From Gracilibacillus alcaliphilus (lineage in GTDB: Bacteria > Bacillota > Bacilli > Bacillales > Amphibacillaceae), in NCBI RefSeq assembly GCF_016909015.1, contig NZ_JAFBFA010000049.1, forward strand, positions 1-26,198: a DNA stretch of 26,198 nucleotides. The letters are read 5' to 3'. Position 1 is the stretch's first letter; each line of letters opens with the position of its first letter. Under the pieces are notes generated by a model, which worked only from the letters and a program-made list of their open reading frames with translations, was not told the DNA's origin and did not search any database. Of the stretch, positions 7,131-15,122 are shown piece after piece. Position numbers and translations under genes: made by a program.

Positions 7131-7709
7131 ATGAAGAAATTAGCATTCTTATTAATGCTAGTTGGCGTGATCTTATTAGGTATTGGCGGCTATCAATTTT
7201 TTAAAATTCAAGCGGCCGAAAAGCAAGCGATGTCAGAGGCACAAACTTTATTAGAGAAAAAAGATCAATCCAAGGACTCGAAAGAATTCAACGCAGAAGA
7301 ATTTTCGCCAGAAACGGGAGAAACGGTCGGTATTTTAGAAATTCCTGTGTTAGATGCAGAGCTCCCTATCGTGGAAGGCACAGATCCAGATGATCTGGAG
7401 AAAGGCGTCGGACATTATTTGGGCAGTGCCTATCCAGAACAAAATGATCAAATTGTTCTATCCGGCCACCGTGACACAGTGTTTCGCAGCCTAGGTGAAG
7501 TAGAAGTTGGAGATACCTTTATTGTCCATCTAGAGTATGGTTCATATGAATATGAAATGGTTGATTCCAAAATTGTCGATGCAGATGACACCACCATTAT
7601 CAAATCTACTGCACCTGATGAAGAATTAGTGATCACCACATGTTACCCCTTTTCCTACATAGGAAATGCACCAGATCGTTATATTATTTATGCCAAACCT
7701 ATTTATTAA
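7131..7709 (+). CDS. Class D sortase (YhcS-like)
   Basis: Sortases are membrane-anchored cysteine transpeptidases that attach LPxTG-type proteins to peptidoglycan. The 192-residue protein has an uncleaved N-terminal anchor (about 4-22), a charged linker to 60, and the sortase barrel. The catalytic triad is His113 in LSGHRDTVFR, Cys171 in ITTCYPFSYIGNAP and Arg183 in DRYI. The TTCYPF and GNAPDRYI segments are typical of class D, the group of B. subtilis YhcS. The gene has its own promoter and terminator, so it is monocistronic. No LPxTG-type substrate is visible in the window, unlike B. subtilis where yhcS sits beside its substrate yhcR. Class assignment is by motif only. Confidence 0.9.
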   Translation: MKKLAFLLMLVGVILLGIGGYQFFKIQAAEKQAMSEAQTLLEKKDQSKDSKEFNAEEFSPETGETVGILEIPVLDAELPIVEGTDPDDLEKGVGHYLGSAYPEQNDQIVLSGHRDTVFRSLGEVEVGDTFIVHLEYGSYEYEMVDSKIVDADDTTIIKSTAPDEELVITTCYPFSYIGNAPDRYIIYAKPIY

Positions 7710-7712
7710 ACA

Positions 7713-7750
7713 AGCGTATTGACCAAGGGGAAGCAATACGCTTTTTCTTT
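7713..7750 (+). terminator. Intrinsic terminator of the sortase gene
   Basis: AGCGTATTG pairs with CAATACGCT (9 bp perfect, 12-nt loop), followed by TTTTCTTTT. Confidence 0.92.
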
Positions 7751-7804
7751 TGAAGACGTATTTGAAGTACACATTAAATATATTATGTAACAGGGGGATA
7801 TAGC

Positions 7805-9799
7805 ATGAAAAGATATTTGCCTATCATGATGCTGTTATTTATTTTCATCATAGGCTGTTCAAACGATGAAATGGTTAAACCAGAAGAAAGATTACAAGAT
7901 TATGTAGAGTATTGGAATCAAGAAAACTTTGCAGAAATGTATAAATTAGCAGCTGATGAGGTGGAACAAGAAGAATTCGAGCGTTTCGAGAAGATTTATC
8001 AAGATACGAACGTCTCTGATTTGGAAGTAACCTTTGAAGCAAATATTAATGAAGAGGAACGAAATTTAGAAGATATAAATGCACAATCGTTTCCTGTACA
8101 AGTCAGCTTAGAAACATTGGCTGGTCCGGTATCATTCGATACAGAAATTGAGATGATCAAAACAGTAGACGAGGAAGATGTGGTAGACTGGCAAGTAAAC
8201 TGGCATCCCGGATTAATTTTCCCTGAATTAGCGGATGGCGGATCAGTAGGTATTCATTACGTTACAGCAACTCGCGGGGAAATATTTGACCGAAATCAAG
8301 AAGGACTTGCAGTTAATCAAGATGTATATGAAGTTGGTGTTCAGCCTGGCCTTTTTCAAGATGAAGAAGCAGAGAAAGAGCAAATATCTGAGGCGTTTGA
8401 TATCACTGTAGAAGCGATTGATCGGGCTTTAAGCGCCGATTGGGTCAATCCGGAATTGTTTGTCCCATTAAAGACAGTACCAGCTCTTGAAGAAGATATG
8501 ACAGCTGCACTAGACTCTATAGAAGCCCTTTCTACACAAACAACAACAGGACGAACCTATCCATTCGGGGAAGCAGTAGCTCATTTAATCGGGTATATCG
8601 CACCAGTTACGGCTGAAAAATTGGAAGAATTAGACTCTGCTGATTATTCAGCCAATGACATGATTGGATACAGAGGTTTAGAAGAATTATTTGAAACAGA
8701 ATTACGAGGAAAAAATGGTGTACGGATTGTCGTGAATAAAGATGAAGCGGAAGCCGTTATTATTGCTGAACAGGAAGTGGAAGATGGACAGGATATTTAT
8801 CTAACCATTGACAGTGAGCGTCAGCAGCAAATTTTTAATGAATTAGATGGAGACGCTGGAACAGCCGCTGCGATTGATGGAACTACTGGGGAAACCTTGG
8901 CCTTAGTAAGCAGTCCGTCATTCGATCCTCACACCTTCGTATATGGGTTAAGTGATGATGAATGGGGACAATTGCAAGATGATGAGCAAAACCCGCTCCT
9001 TAATCGCTTTGCTGCGAAGTATGCCCCTGGATCTGTCTTTAAACCAATTACCAGTGCAATTGGTTTGGCAAATGGAAGTATTGATCCCAATGAGGGTTTA
9101 ACTATTAATGGACTGACTTGGCAAAAAAACAATTGGGGAAATTACTCTGTCCGGCGTGTCTCTGAATCAAACGGTCCAGTTGATCTAAGAGACGCTCTTG
9201 TTCGCTCTGATAATATTTACTTTGCAAGGCAGGCACTGGAGATAGGAGAAGCGGACTTTATCAATGGTCTTCATGCATTTGGCATTGGTGAGGATCTGCC
9301 TTATACCTATCCAATTCAGTCCAGTACGATCTCTGCTGACGGCTCGTTAGAAAATGAGGTACTGCTTGCTGACACCAGCTATGGGCAAGGACAATTGGAG
9401 ATGAGCGCATTACATCTAGCTGTCAGTTACTCGATCTTTACAAACAATGGCAGCATCATTCAGCCTGTTTTATTAACAGATGAAGAACAAGGCGTTAATT
9501 GGAAAGATGATGTCTTATCAGAAGACAATGTGAGCCTTATCAGTGAAGCCTTGCGAGCTGTTGTAACGGAAGGGACAGGCCAGGCAGCAAATGCTGATGG
9601 GACTGCTGTAGCTGGTAAAACGGGAACTGCCGAATTGAAGCAATCCCTTGATGAAGAAGGTGGAGCAGAGAACGGCTGGTTTGTCGGTTATCCGGAAGAC
9701 GGGAACCTTATTATTGCGATGATGGTTGAGCATGTCGAGCAGCAAAATAATGGAAGCGGCTATGTAGCTGAAAAAGTAGGTAAGTTATTAAGTGAATAA
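7805..9799 (+). CDS. pbpC: Class B penicillin-binding protein, PbpC/MecA-like lipoprotein
   Basis: This D,D-transpeptidase cross-links peptidoglycan outside the membrane. The 664-residue protein begins with a lipoprotein signal whose lipobox IIGC puts the lipidated Cys at 18. Next come an NTF2-like MecA_N domain (about 27-138), the PBP dimerisation domain with conserved RGEIFDRN (157-164), and the transpeptidase domain. The three active-site motifs are intact: S410-V-F-K, S468-D-N and K605-T-G. Length and order match B. subtilis PBP3 (PbpC) and staphylococcal PBP2a, which belong to the low beta-lactam-affinity branch. Actual resistance cannot be read from sequence. AGGGGG lies 7-8 nt before the ATG, and a terminator follows 5 nt after the stop. 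Confidence 0.93.
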   Translation: MKRYLPIMMLLFIFIIGCSNDEMVKPEERLQDYVEYWNQENFAEMYKLAADEVEQEEFERFEKIYQDTNVSDLEVTFEANINEEERNLEDINAQSFPVQVSLETLAGPVSFDTEIEMIKTVDEEDVVDWQVNWHPGLIFPELADGGSVGIHYVTATRGEIFDRNQEGLAVNQDVYEVGVQPGLFQDEEAEKEQISEAFDITVEAIDRALSADWVNPELFVPLKTVPALEEDMTAALDSIEALSTQTTTGRTYPFGEAVAHLIGYIAPVTAEKLEELDSADYSANDMIGYRGLEELFETELRGKNGVRIVVNKDEAEAVIIAEQEVEDGQDIYLTIDSERQQQIFNELDGDAGTAAAIDGTTGETLALVSSPSFDPHTFVYGLSDDEWGQLQDDEQNPLLNRFAAKYAPGSVFKPITSAIGLANGSIDPNEGLTINGLTWQKNNWGNYSVRRVSESNGPVDLRDALVRSDNIYFARQALEIGEADFINGLHAFGIGEDLPYTYPIQSSTISADGSLENEVLLADTSYGQGQLEMSALHLAVSYSIFTNNGSIIQPVLLTDEEQGVNWKDDVLSEDNVSLISEALRAVVTEGTGQAANADGTAVAGKTGTAELKQSLDEEGGAENGWFVGYPEDGNLIIAMMVEHVEQQNNGSGYVAEKVGKLLSE

Positions 9800-9804
9800 G
9801 TGCT

Positions 9805-9834
9805 AGCGGGGGGTGTGCTATCCCTCGCTTTTTT
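9805..9834 (+). terminator. Intrinsic terminator of pbpC
   Basis: AGCGGGGG pairs with CCCTCGCT (one wobble), then TTTTTT. The next 160 nt to the convergent terminator hold only short inverted repeats and no gene I can support. Confidence 0.88.
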
Positions 9835-9998
9835 GATGTTAACTACAGAATGCTGTGAATTCTGATTGATTGATCACAGCGAGGAGAAGCCATAAAGTTT
9901 CAGTAAAGACAAGTTTGTTGGTTACAGTGAAACGCGCTTTCCTTACTCTCCATACCTTCTATTCTGAAATAGCTAATCATAACTGGATTGGATATACT

Positions 9999-10041
9999 TA
10001 AAAATATCCCGTCTCACCTCAATAGTGTGAAACGGGATATC
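9999..10041 (-). terminator. Intrinsic terminator of the IDEAL-domain gene
   Basis: On the minus strand ATATCCCGTTTCAC pairs with GTGAGACGGGATAT (14 bp, one wobble), then TTTTTAAG. It lies 12 nt past the stop at 10053. Confidence 0.9.
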
Positions 10042-10052
10042 TAATGGATCCG

Positions 10053-10496
10053 CTACATTTCAGACAACTTGCCGGTATACAATAAAAATTTCATTTCATC
10101 CTTTGCATCCAGTGCCTGATCAATCAACCGCAGTAAGTTAGTACGTTCCAGCTCTATAATGACTTGATCAATATTATCCTTTTTTTCATTAGTTTGTGGT
10201 ATCACAATATATGGACTTAGAATATTTAACAAATGTTGCTTAAAATCTCTCATTTTGATTAGATCGGCCAGTGATATACGGTGGAACTGTTTCCCCTTCT
10301 GGAACACAAACACAGCTTCCTGATTCTCTATCTGTTGTGTTTCACGATTAATTCGGATTTCTCGCGCTTCAAGCGGAACAAAATGGTAAACTTCTTCGTC
10401 CATTAATAAGGAAAAATACTGATACGCCAGCACCACTCTTATATAATCTTTCTCTTCTTTGATATAATAGGGCTTTAACATTTTCACAGAAAACAC
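10053..10496 (-). CDS. IDEAL-domain protein
   Basis: The C-terminal stretch about 110-145 (ELERTNLLRLIDQALDAKD) fits the short IDEAL domain of Bacillales proteins, for example in YpiB. The N-terminal 100 residues are mixed beta-rich sequence with no family I recognise. A longer frame begins at GTG 10505, but there GAGGAG directly touches the start. From GTG 10494-10496 the GGAGG site is 8 nt upstream, which gives 147 residues beginning MFSVKMLKPYY, so I chose it. There is no membrane segment or signal peptide. It is divergent from the exporter gene, with a cre box 72 nt upstream. Its role is unknown. Confidence 0.72.
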   Translation of the reverse strand: MFSVKMLKPYYIKEEKDYIRVVLAYQYFSLLMDEEVYHFVPLEAREIRINRETQQIENQEAVFVFQKGKQFHRISLADLIKMRDFKQHLLNILSPYIVIPQTNEKKDNIDQVIIELERTNLLRLIDQALDAKDEMKFLLYTGKLSEM

Positions 10497-10567
10497 ATTA
10501 AGCACCTCCTCGAGAAATTCACAACACGCAATCTATAATTCTTATTTTACATGATATGCAGCAAATT

Positions 10568-10582
10568 AGAAAGCGTTTACAA
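10568..10582. promoter_or_regulatory. cre box (CcpA operator)
   Basis: The minus strand reads TTGTAAACGCTTTCT, matching all 15 positions of the Bacillus consensus WTGWAARCGYWWWCW. It lies between the divergent IDEAL-domain and exporter genes, 72 nt from the first start and 112 nt from the second. CcpA binding here would link one or both genes to carbon catabolite control. Direction of regulation cannot be told because no promoter is clear. Confidence 0.75.
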
Positions 10583-10693
10583 CTATTTTTATCGAAAAAT
10601 AATTTCTCATGCTTTTTTTCACTTCAAAAAAATTGGAATATCGCGTTGTAATAAGCTATACTATCTTCTAGAGTGTTCTAAAGGGGTCTGGAC

Positions 10694-11761
10694 ATGAATT
10701 TTATGAAATCAAGCTATCAAACATTATTGGGTAGACGTGTTGTTAAAACCGCCTTAGCAGTATTTCTGACAGCGTTAATTTGTGAGTGGATTGGCTGGCC
10801 GCCAGTGTTTGCAGTTATTACTGCAATTGTCACCATCGAGCCTACCGTCTCCGATTCCATAAAAAAAGGGTTGGTCCGCTTCCCGGCTTCTGCGATTGGA
10901 TCTGCCTATGCGGTCTTATTCATCTATTTGTTTAATAACTCACCATTAACTTACACGCTCGCTGCTTTCTTTACCATTATTACGTGCTATCGCTTTAAGT
11001 TACATGCCGGCCTGCTCGTCGCAACGATTACAGCTGTCGCCATGGTGGAGGTTATACACGCAAACTTATTTATGTCTTTTTTTACCAGATTAGGAACAAC
11101 AACAGTTGGACTGCTTGTATCTACTTTGGTAAACATGTTCATTTTCCCGCCTAATTATACAAAGCGAATTATGGCTAATATCCAAGATTTGTTGACAGAA
11201 ATGGGTGAAGGGCTTGAAGCGATTATTAAACAGCAGCTGACTCATCAAGAAATTACACCTAAACAGTTAGAAGATTTTGAGTTATTAAAAAAGAAGCTGG
11301 ATCAAACCAATCGATTGGTCAACTTTCAAACGGATGAGGCTAAGTATCATCGACATACTCCACAAATGGAACGAGTTTTTCATTATGAAAGGGAAAACCT
11401 AGATCGATTGAAATGGCTGCATTATCACTTAGGTAATTTAATCCGTACACCTCTGAATAACCTATCTTGGTCTGAACAGCAGCGAACAGATATATTGCAG
11501 ATGGTTGAAATATTAGTGAATGTGATGAAATATCCAGACCGGTACAAAGCAGAGGATTACGAACAACAGTTACACCATATCATGCAACAATTTTGGGACA
11601 GTAAGCAGCCTAACAATGCAGAATATGCTTCGCTGTTCACACCAGAAGTAATTATTTCCTACGAACTGGCCTCTATCTATAATATTGTGGAGGACATACT
11701 CATAAGTGAACAAGAACACACTCATGAACGAAAAGCGAAAAGCTCCCTTTTAAAAACGTAG
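10694..11761 (+). CDS. Aromatic acid exporter (ArAE/FUSC-type) membrane protein
   Basis: The N-terminal half carries about six hydrophobic segments (15-150) with the ArAE signature RRVVKTALAVFLTALICEWI and AVITAIVTIEPTVSDSIKKG. The C-terminal half (about 155-355) is a soluble, helical cytoplasmic domain. This two-part build is that of Bacillales proteins such as YqjA and YgaE, annotated as aromatic acid exporters, at about half the size of the Gram-negative FUSC proteins. Substrate is unproven for the Bacillus branch. An AAAGGGG ribosome site lies 7 nt before the ATG. The nearest terminator is 154 nt downstream of the stop, so the transcript has a long 3' tail that includes a repeat relic. 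Confidence 0.82.
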   Translation: MNFMKSSYQTLLGRRVVKTALAVFLTALICEWIGWPPVFAVITAIVTIEPTVSDSIKKGLVRFPASAIGSAYAVLFIYLFNNSPLTYTLAAFFTIITCYRFKLHAGLLVATITAVAMVEVIHANLFMSFFTRLGTTTVGLLVSTLVNMFIFPPNYTKRIMANIQDLLTEMGEGLEAIIKQQLTHQEITPKQLEDFELLKKKLDQTNRLVNFQTDEAKYHRHTPQMERVFHYERENLDRLKWLHYHLGNLIRTPLNNLSWSEQQRTDILQMVEILVNVMKYPDRYKAEDYEQQLHHIMQQFWDSKQPNNAEYASLFTPEVIISYELASIYNIVEDILISEQEHTHERKAKSSLLKT

Positions 11762-11880
11762 AGGTTGAAGCGGCACAACGGAGAGAACGGAAACACGACG
11801 ACGGAAGGAGTCGATGTGTACTTATCGTAGGACGTGACATCTCTAAAGTTTGGCACTTGGAGCTGGACATGGCTATTCTT
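11762..11880. repeat. Possible degenerate intergenic-repeat relic
   Basis: The stretch is more GC-rich than its surroundings. GCACTTGGAGCTGGAC at 11852-11867 resembles CAACTTGGAGCAACGGAC in the repeat copy at 21768-21924. CTT-ATCGT-AGG at 11821-11831 has the same ATCGT loop as the hairpins of copies 1 and 2, within a GATGT/ACATC outer pairing. No terminal repeats are seen. It is a weak match and may be a separate element. Confidence 0.35.
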
Positions 11881-11914
11881 GAATATGAATGAACTCTTGG
11901 ATAAAATTATATTC

Positions 11915-11957
11915 TTGCTGACAAAACGAGCCTATCATAGGCTCGTTTTGTCAGCAA
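11915..11957. terminator. Long palindromic bidirectional terminator
   Basis: TTGCTGACAAAACGAGCCTA pairs perfectly with its complement around a 3-nt loop, a 20-bp stem with AAAA/TTTT at the base of the GC core. It can end both the exporter transcript and the small minus-strand gene at 11951-12085. Confidence 0.85.
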
Positions 11958-12085
11958 TCAAATGGGATACAACCGCCTGACCGCTTAAAATCTGTACCAA
12001 TCTGTGGTTCAAAGCCTTCATACGTGTAACATTCCGCGTCTGTACTAAGTTCTTTTTCCACTCTTTTAGCCTCATGGCTAATCAC
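11951..12085 (-). CDS. Small protein with Cys-rich C-terminus, 44 residues
   Basis: A minus-strand frame from GTG 12083-12085 encodes a protein beginning MISHEAKRVEKELSTDAE and ending FKRSGGCIPFDC. It has three Cys, one mid-chain and two near the end. A promoter with an extended -10 lies 22 nt upstream, and the stop falls at the foot of the terminator hairpin, so the unit is promoter-ORF-terminator. The ribosome site is not clear-cut. The first GTG has only a weak AAAGAG upstream; a second in-frame GTG (codon 9) has GAGG 8 nt before it and would give 36 residues. The Cys-ended tail could be a metal or disulphide site or a peptide precursor, but nothing nearby encodes a modifying enzyme or exporter for it. 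Family not recognised. Confidence 0.55.
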   Translation of the reverse strand: MISHEAKRVEKELSTDAECYTYEGFEPQIGTDFKRSGGCIPFDC

Positions 12086-12106
12086 CCCTTCGCTCTTTCT
12101 GACTTT

Positions 12107-12134
12107 ACCATATCACATCTTAATGCTCGTGCAA
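12107..12134 (-). promoter_or_regulatory. Promoter of the 44-residue gene
   Basis: On the minus strand TTGCAC (12129-12134), 16 bp, then TATGGT (12107-12112) preceded by TGA, giving an extended -10 (TGnTATGGT). Predicted start is near 12100, leaving a short leader. Confidence 0.5.
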
Positions 12135-12244
12135 TCTAATATTCGTAATAAAATTGCGTAATGTTTCACAATGAAATTTTTTATTTGTTCGCACATAAAA
12201 TGTGAGATGTAGCAGAATGGGTATGCATTATCTCATTTTTCCAC

Positions 12245-12295
12245 AAAAAAAGCTGCAGTGATGATCTATTACATAGATCTGCTGCAACTTTTTTA
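12245..12295. terminator. Terminator downstream of the chemoreceptor gene
   Basis: GCTGCAG and GATCTAT pair with ATAGATC and CTGCAAC across a TTAC-region loop with small bulges. The hairpin is flanked by seven As on one side and six Ts on the other, so it can work both ways. It is 65 nt past the chemoreceptor stop. Confidence 0.8.
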
Positions 12296-12359
12296 TTAGG
12301 AATCACTTAACTTGGATGACTAGTGATTTATTATACTAGACGTCTGTTAGAACATACAC

Positions 12360-14057
12360 TTACAGTTTAAATTTGCGAACCTCTGCATTTAATTCTTCAG
12401 CTACTCGTGCTAACTCTTCGGAATTTTGTGTTACTTCTTCCATTGAGCTGCTCGCTTCTTCCGCAGAGGCAGACGTCTCTTCTACCCCTGCTGCCGATTC
12501 TTCTGTGATAGAGGCAATCTCTTCTACCGCCGTATTAATTTCCTCACTGGAAGTAGAGATATCACTTATATGTCCAGACGTATTTCTGATATTTTGAACC
12601 ATTTCACCTAAAGATGTACTAATTTCTTCAAATGTTTCCCCTGTCTTCTCAATCTGTTCAGAACCTGTTTCTACTGCTTGATAGCCACTTTCCAATGATT
12701 GAGTCACATTGGAAGATTCGGTTTGAATACTAGATACAATATCTGTGATATCTGTAACAGAAGAGGCTACCTGTTCAGCTAGTTTTCTGACTTCATCTGC
12801 CACTACAGCAAACCCCTTGCCATGTTCTCCAGCTCGGGCTGATTCAATAGCAGCATTTAGTGCTAATAAATTTGTTTGATCCGCAATATCGCGAATAACA
12901 GACACCAGTTTAGAAATCTCTTGTGAATGAGCATCTAAGCCGCGTACCCTATCCACTGCTTCATGTACCACTTGATTGATGACCTTCATATGTTCAATAG
13001 AAGATTTCATCATGGCATGACCTTGCCCTGTCATATTCAGCACTTCATCAGAGGCTTGCTCAATTTTACCTGCACTGCTATGGACGCTTTTTATTTTTTG
13101 CGCAAAATCACTCATCAAACTTGCCACATCAGCTGCGTGATTAGCTTGTGTTTCTGTACCAGAAGCAATCTCTTGCATCGTGGCTGCGATCTGTTGTGTG
13201 CCTGATTTTACTTCTGTGGCCGATTGATGTAGTTTATCACTTTGGACATCTACTGTATCAGAAGCAGAAGCAAGCCGTGTCAAAATCTTACGCAAATTGT
13301 TACTCATTACATTCACGGCATTTGCTAACTGGCCAATTTCGTCTTTTGAGTGATAATCAACTGCCTCTACTTGCAAATTCCCATCAGCAATCTCTTCGCT
13401 GACACGTACCACTTGAGATAGTGGCTTGGAAATAATCCTTGTCACTAAATAGATCAAAGCAATACTGATAACCACTGAAACGGTGATTGCAATTATTAAT
13501 GTAACAAAAGCTATGTATTGACTAGAGCTTGCCTGATTAGCGGCCGTTTGAAAATCATTGGTTACTTGTGTCTGTAACTCATCTAATAACCCCACAGCTT
13601 CCATTTGATAGGCAAGGGCATTCTGAAATTCTCCATCTGCCATATCTTGATTTTCGTCATTGACATAATTCACCAAGTTATTAAATGTGGCGTTAAAGGC
13701 CTTGTCTAATTCATCAACTCTTTGTAATATCTCTACCTGTTCCTGAACACTAATTTCATTCTCCAAAGATGTCTTCATTTCATCAAACCGTGCTGCACGA
13801 TCATTAAAATTATGAAAGATTTCTTCAGATGGATTATTTGCATACTGTGAAACCCAGATAACCTTCGCCCTAAATAAAGAACCTAATTCCCCAGCATCAA
13901 CTGCTATATCGCCTTGCTGCTCCATTGTTTTAATTTCTTGGTTAATGCTATTTAACAACATCCCTACTATAGTGCTGGAAATTAAAAAAAGAACTAACAC
14001 TATAGCCAATATAAAACTGTACTTTCCGCCAATCTTAAAATCCTTGAACTTGAACAT
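12360..14057 (-). CDS. Methyl-accepting chemotaxis protein
   Basis: This transmembrane chemoreceptor signals to the CheA kinase. The 565-residue protein has TM1 at about 13-36, an extracytoplasmic four-helix-bundle sensor (37-180), TM2 at about 181-207, a HAMP linker (208-262) and the coiled-coil signalling domain. The conserved hairpin tip is at 388-427 (IADQTNLLALNAAIESARAGE). Glu/Gln-rich ESSxxE stretches beyond it fit methylation sites. There is no C-terminal CheR-docking pentapeptide; it ends in VRKFKL. The ligand cannot be predicted. AGGAGGAG lies just before the ATG. It is monocistronic and divergent from the pxp operon. No sigma-D-type promoter (TAAA...GCCGATAT) is evident; a sigma-A-like one is. 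Confidence 0.94.
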   Translation of the reverse strand: MFKFKDFKIGGKYSFILAIVLVLFLISSTIVGMLLNSINQEIKTMEQQGDIAVDAGELGSLFRAKVIWVSQYANNPSEEIFHNFNDRAARFDEMKTSLENEISVQEQVEILQRVDELDKAFNATFNNLVNYVNDENQDMADGEFQNALAYQMEAVGLLDELQTQVTNDFQTAANQASSSQYIAFVTLIIAITVSVVISIALIYLVTRIISKPLSQVVRVSEEIADGNLQVEAVDYHSKDEIGQLANAVNVMSNNLRKILTRLASASDTVDVQSDKLHQSATEVKSGTQQIAATMQEIASGTETQANHAADVASLMSDFAQKIKSVHSSAGKIEQASDEVLNMTGQGHAMMKSSIEHMKVINQVVHEAVDRVRGLDAHSQEISKLVSVIRDIADQTNLLALNAAIESARAGEHGKGFAVVADEVRKLAEQVASSVTDITDIVSSIQTESSNVTQSLESGYQAVETGSEQIEKTGETFEEISTSLGEMVQNIRNTSGHISDISTSSEEINTAVEEIASITEESAAGVEETSASAEEASSSMEEVTQNSEELARVAEELNAEVRKFKL

Positions 14058-14115
14058 CCTGCTCCTCCTGATCTGGAAAAAATATATACTATTTCAAAAC
14101 TTAGAACCCAAGACT

Positions 14116-14145
14116 ATTGTAACATCTAAAAATATATTTTGTCAT
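14116..14145 (-). promoter_or_regulatory. Sigma-A-like promoter of the chemoreceptor gene
   Basis: On the minus strand ATGACA (14140-14145), an 18-bp spacer, then TACAAT (14116-14121). It lies 59 nt before the start codon. Confidence 0.5.
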
Positions 14146-14267
14146 AATAATTATATAGGTATTTAGAATCATAATTCAAAATGTGACAAAATGTTCAAAA
14201 AATGGTCTTTCTTGATTCTTTTGGTATAAAGCTTACATAAATGATTCACCTATATATTACAAATGGT

Positions 14268-14295
14268 TTGCTTCCTACATAAACTTCGGTACAAT
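14268..14295 (+). promoter_or_regulatory. Promoter of the pxpBCA operon
   Basis: TTGCTT (14268-14273), 16 bp, TACAAT (14290-14295). It would leave a leader of about 140 nt before pxpB. Confidence 0.5.
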
Positions 14296-14301
14296 AATAA
14301 A

Positions 14302-14444
14302 CATATAGAACAACAAAAGTGTAGAGCACCGCTGAGGGAAGTTGTGCTAGTTGCTGAGCGCTGACGTTAGCTATCCTTCGACAAATAATTGTCCACCAGC
14401 AAGAATTCTAACGTTTCCTAACAAACAAGAAAAGTTGGTGTATC
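14302..14444 (+). promoter_or_regulatory. Structured leader of pxpBCA
   Basis: The leader is long for a simple operon and more GC-rich than the promoter region. AGCAC...GTGCT can form a stem near 14325-14350. GACGTTAG near 14363-14370 can pair with CTAACGTT near 14408-14415, enclosing about 37 nt. I recognise no known riboswitch consensus and see no terminator-like U-tract. pxpB has only a weak ribosome site (AAGTTGGTG), so translation may depend on this leader. Confidence 0.35.
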
Positions 14445-15122
14445 ATGAAAACAAAACTGATTTCAGAGAATGCAGTCATGTTTACCTTTTCTGATCAAGA
14501 TATAACCATAGAACAGCTTATTGCAGTTAGACAAAAGTTATGTCAACAGCCTGATCTACTGGAAGTCATCAATGGATATCAAACGATTACCGTCTATTTT
14601 GACAGACAGAATATTCATTATGACCACATTCAAACTTGGATAGAAGAAATGATCCTCAATGATAAATTACCTATGGCTATAGGCAAATTACACCACATTC
14701 CTGTGTGTTATGAGCCGGATTATGCCATCGATTTGCAGGACTTGATGACTTATCATCACTTAACAGCAAAAGAAATAATCGACCTGCATACAGCACCAAC
14801 ATATCAAATAGCCTTCCTAGGCTTCTCACCAGGATTTCCTTTCCTGACAGGACTTGACCCTAAACTTTATACTCCACGTAAGGAACGGCCTCGTACAACT
14901 GTTCCAAAAGGAGCCGTCGGAATTGCAGGTCACCAAACTGGGATTTATCCTGCCAGCTCTCCAGGGGGATGGCAAATTATTGGTCAAACGCCCATTGATC
15001 TCCTAACTATTGATAATCCTGAACAGCCTACTTTACTTTTGCCAGGAGATCAGCTTGTTTTTTATCCTATCAGCAAGGAAGAATTTCAGAATTTCAACCA
15101 AAAAGGAGCATTTTCATCGTGA
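14445..15122 (+). CDS. pxpB: 5-oxoprolinase subunit B (PxpB/KipI family)
   Basis: PxpA, PxpB and PxpC together hydrolyse 5-oxoproline (pyroglutamate) to glutamate with ATP. The 225-residue protein has the cyclophilin-like allophanate-hydrolase-subunit-1 fold. Signatures are VCYEPDYAIDL, LHTAPTYQIAFLGFSPGFPFL and RTTVPKGAVGIAGHQTGIYP. In B. subtilis the homologue KipI was first named an inhibitor of the sporulation kinase KinA, which may be secondary. It is the first gene of the operon, and its TGA overlaps the pxpC GTG. The ribosome site is weak, so the ATG was chosen as the first in frame after the leader. Length is slightly below the B. subtilis protein. Confidence 0.93.
   Translation: MKTKLISENAVMFTFSDQDITIEQLIAVRQKLCQQPDLLEVINGYQTITVYFDRQNIHYDHIQTWIEEMILNDKLPMAIGKLHHIPVCYEPDYAIDLQDLMTYHHLTAKEIIDLHTAPTYQIAFLGFSPGFPFLTGLDPKLYTPRKERPRTTVPKGAVGIAGHQTGIYPASSPGGWQIIGQTPIDLLTIDNPEQPTLLLPGDQLVFYPISKEEFQNFNQKGAFSS

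Noticed and set aside
11935..12075. 46-codon minus-strand ATG frame (MRLKEWKKN...) overlapping the 44-residue gene
   Set aside because: It has a good AAGGGG site at 9 nt, but it ends in the loop of the terminator palindrome and its composition is less protein-like. The GTG frame ends neatly at the terminator foot. Kept only as an alternative.
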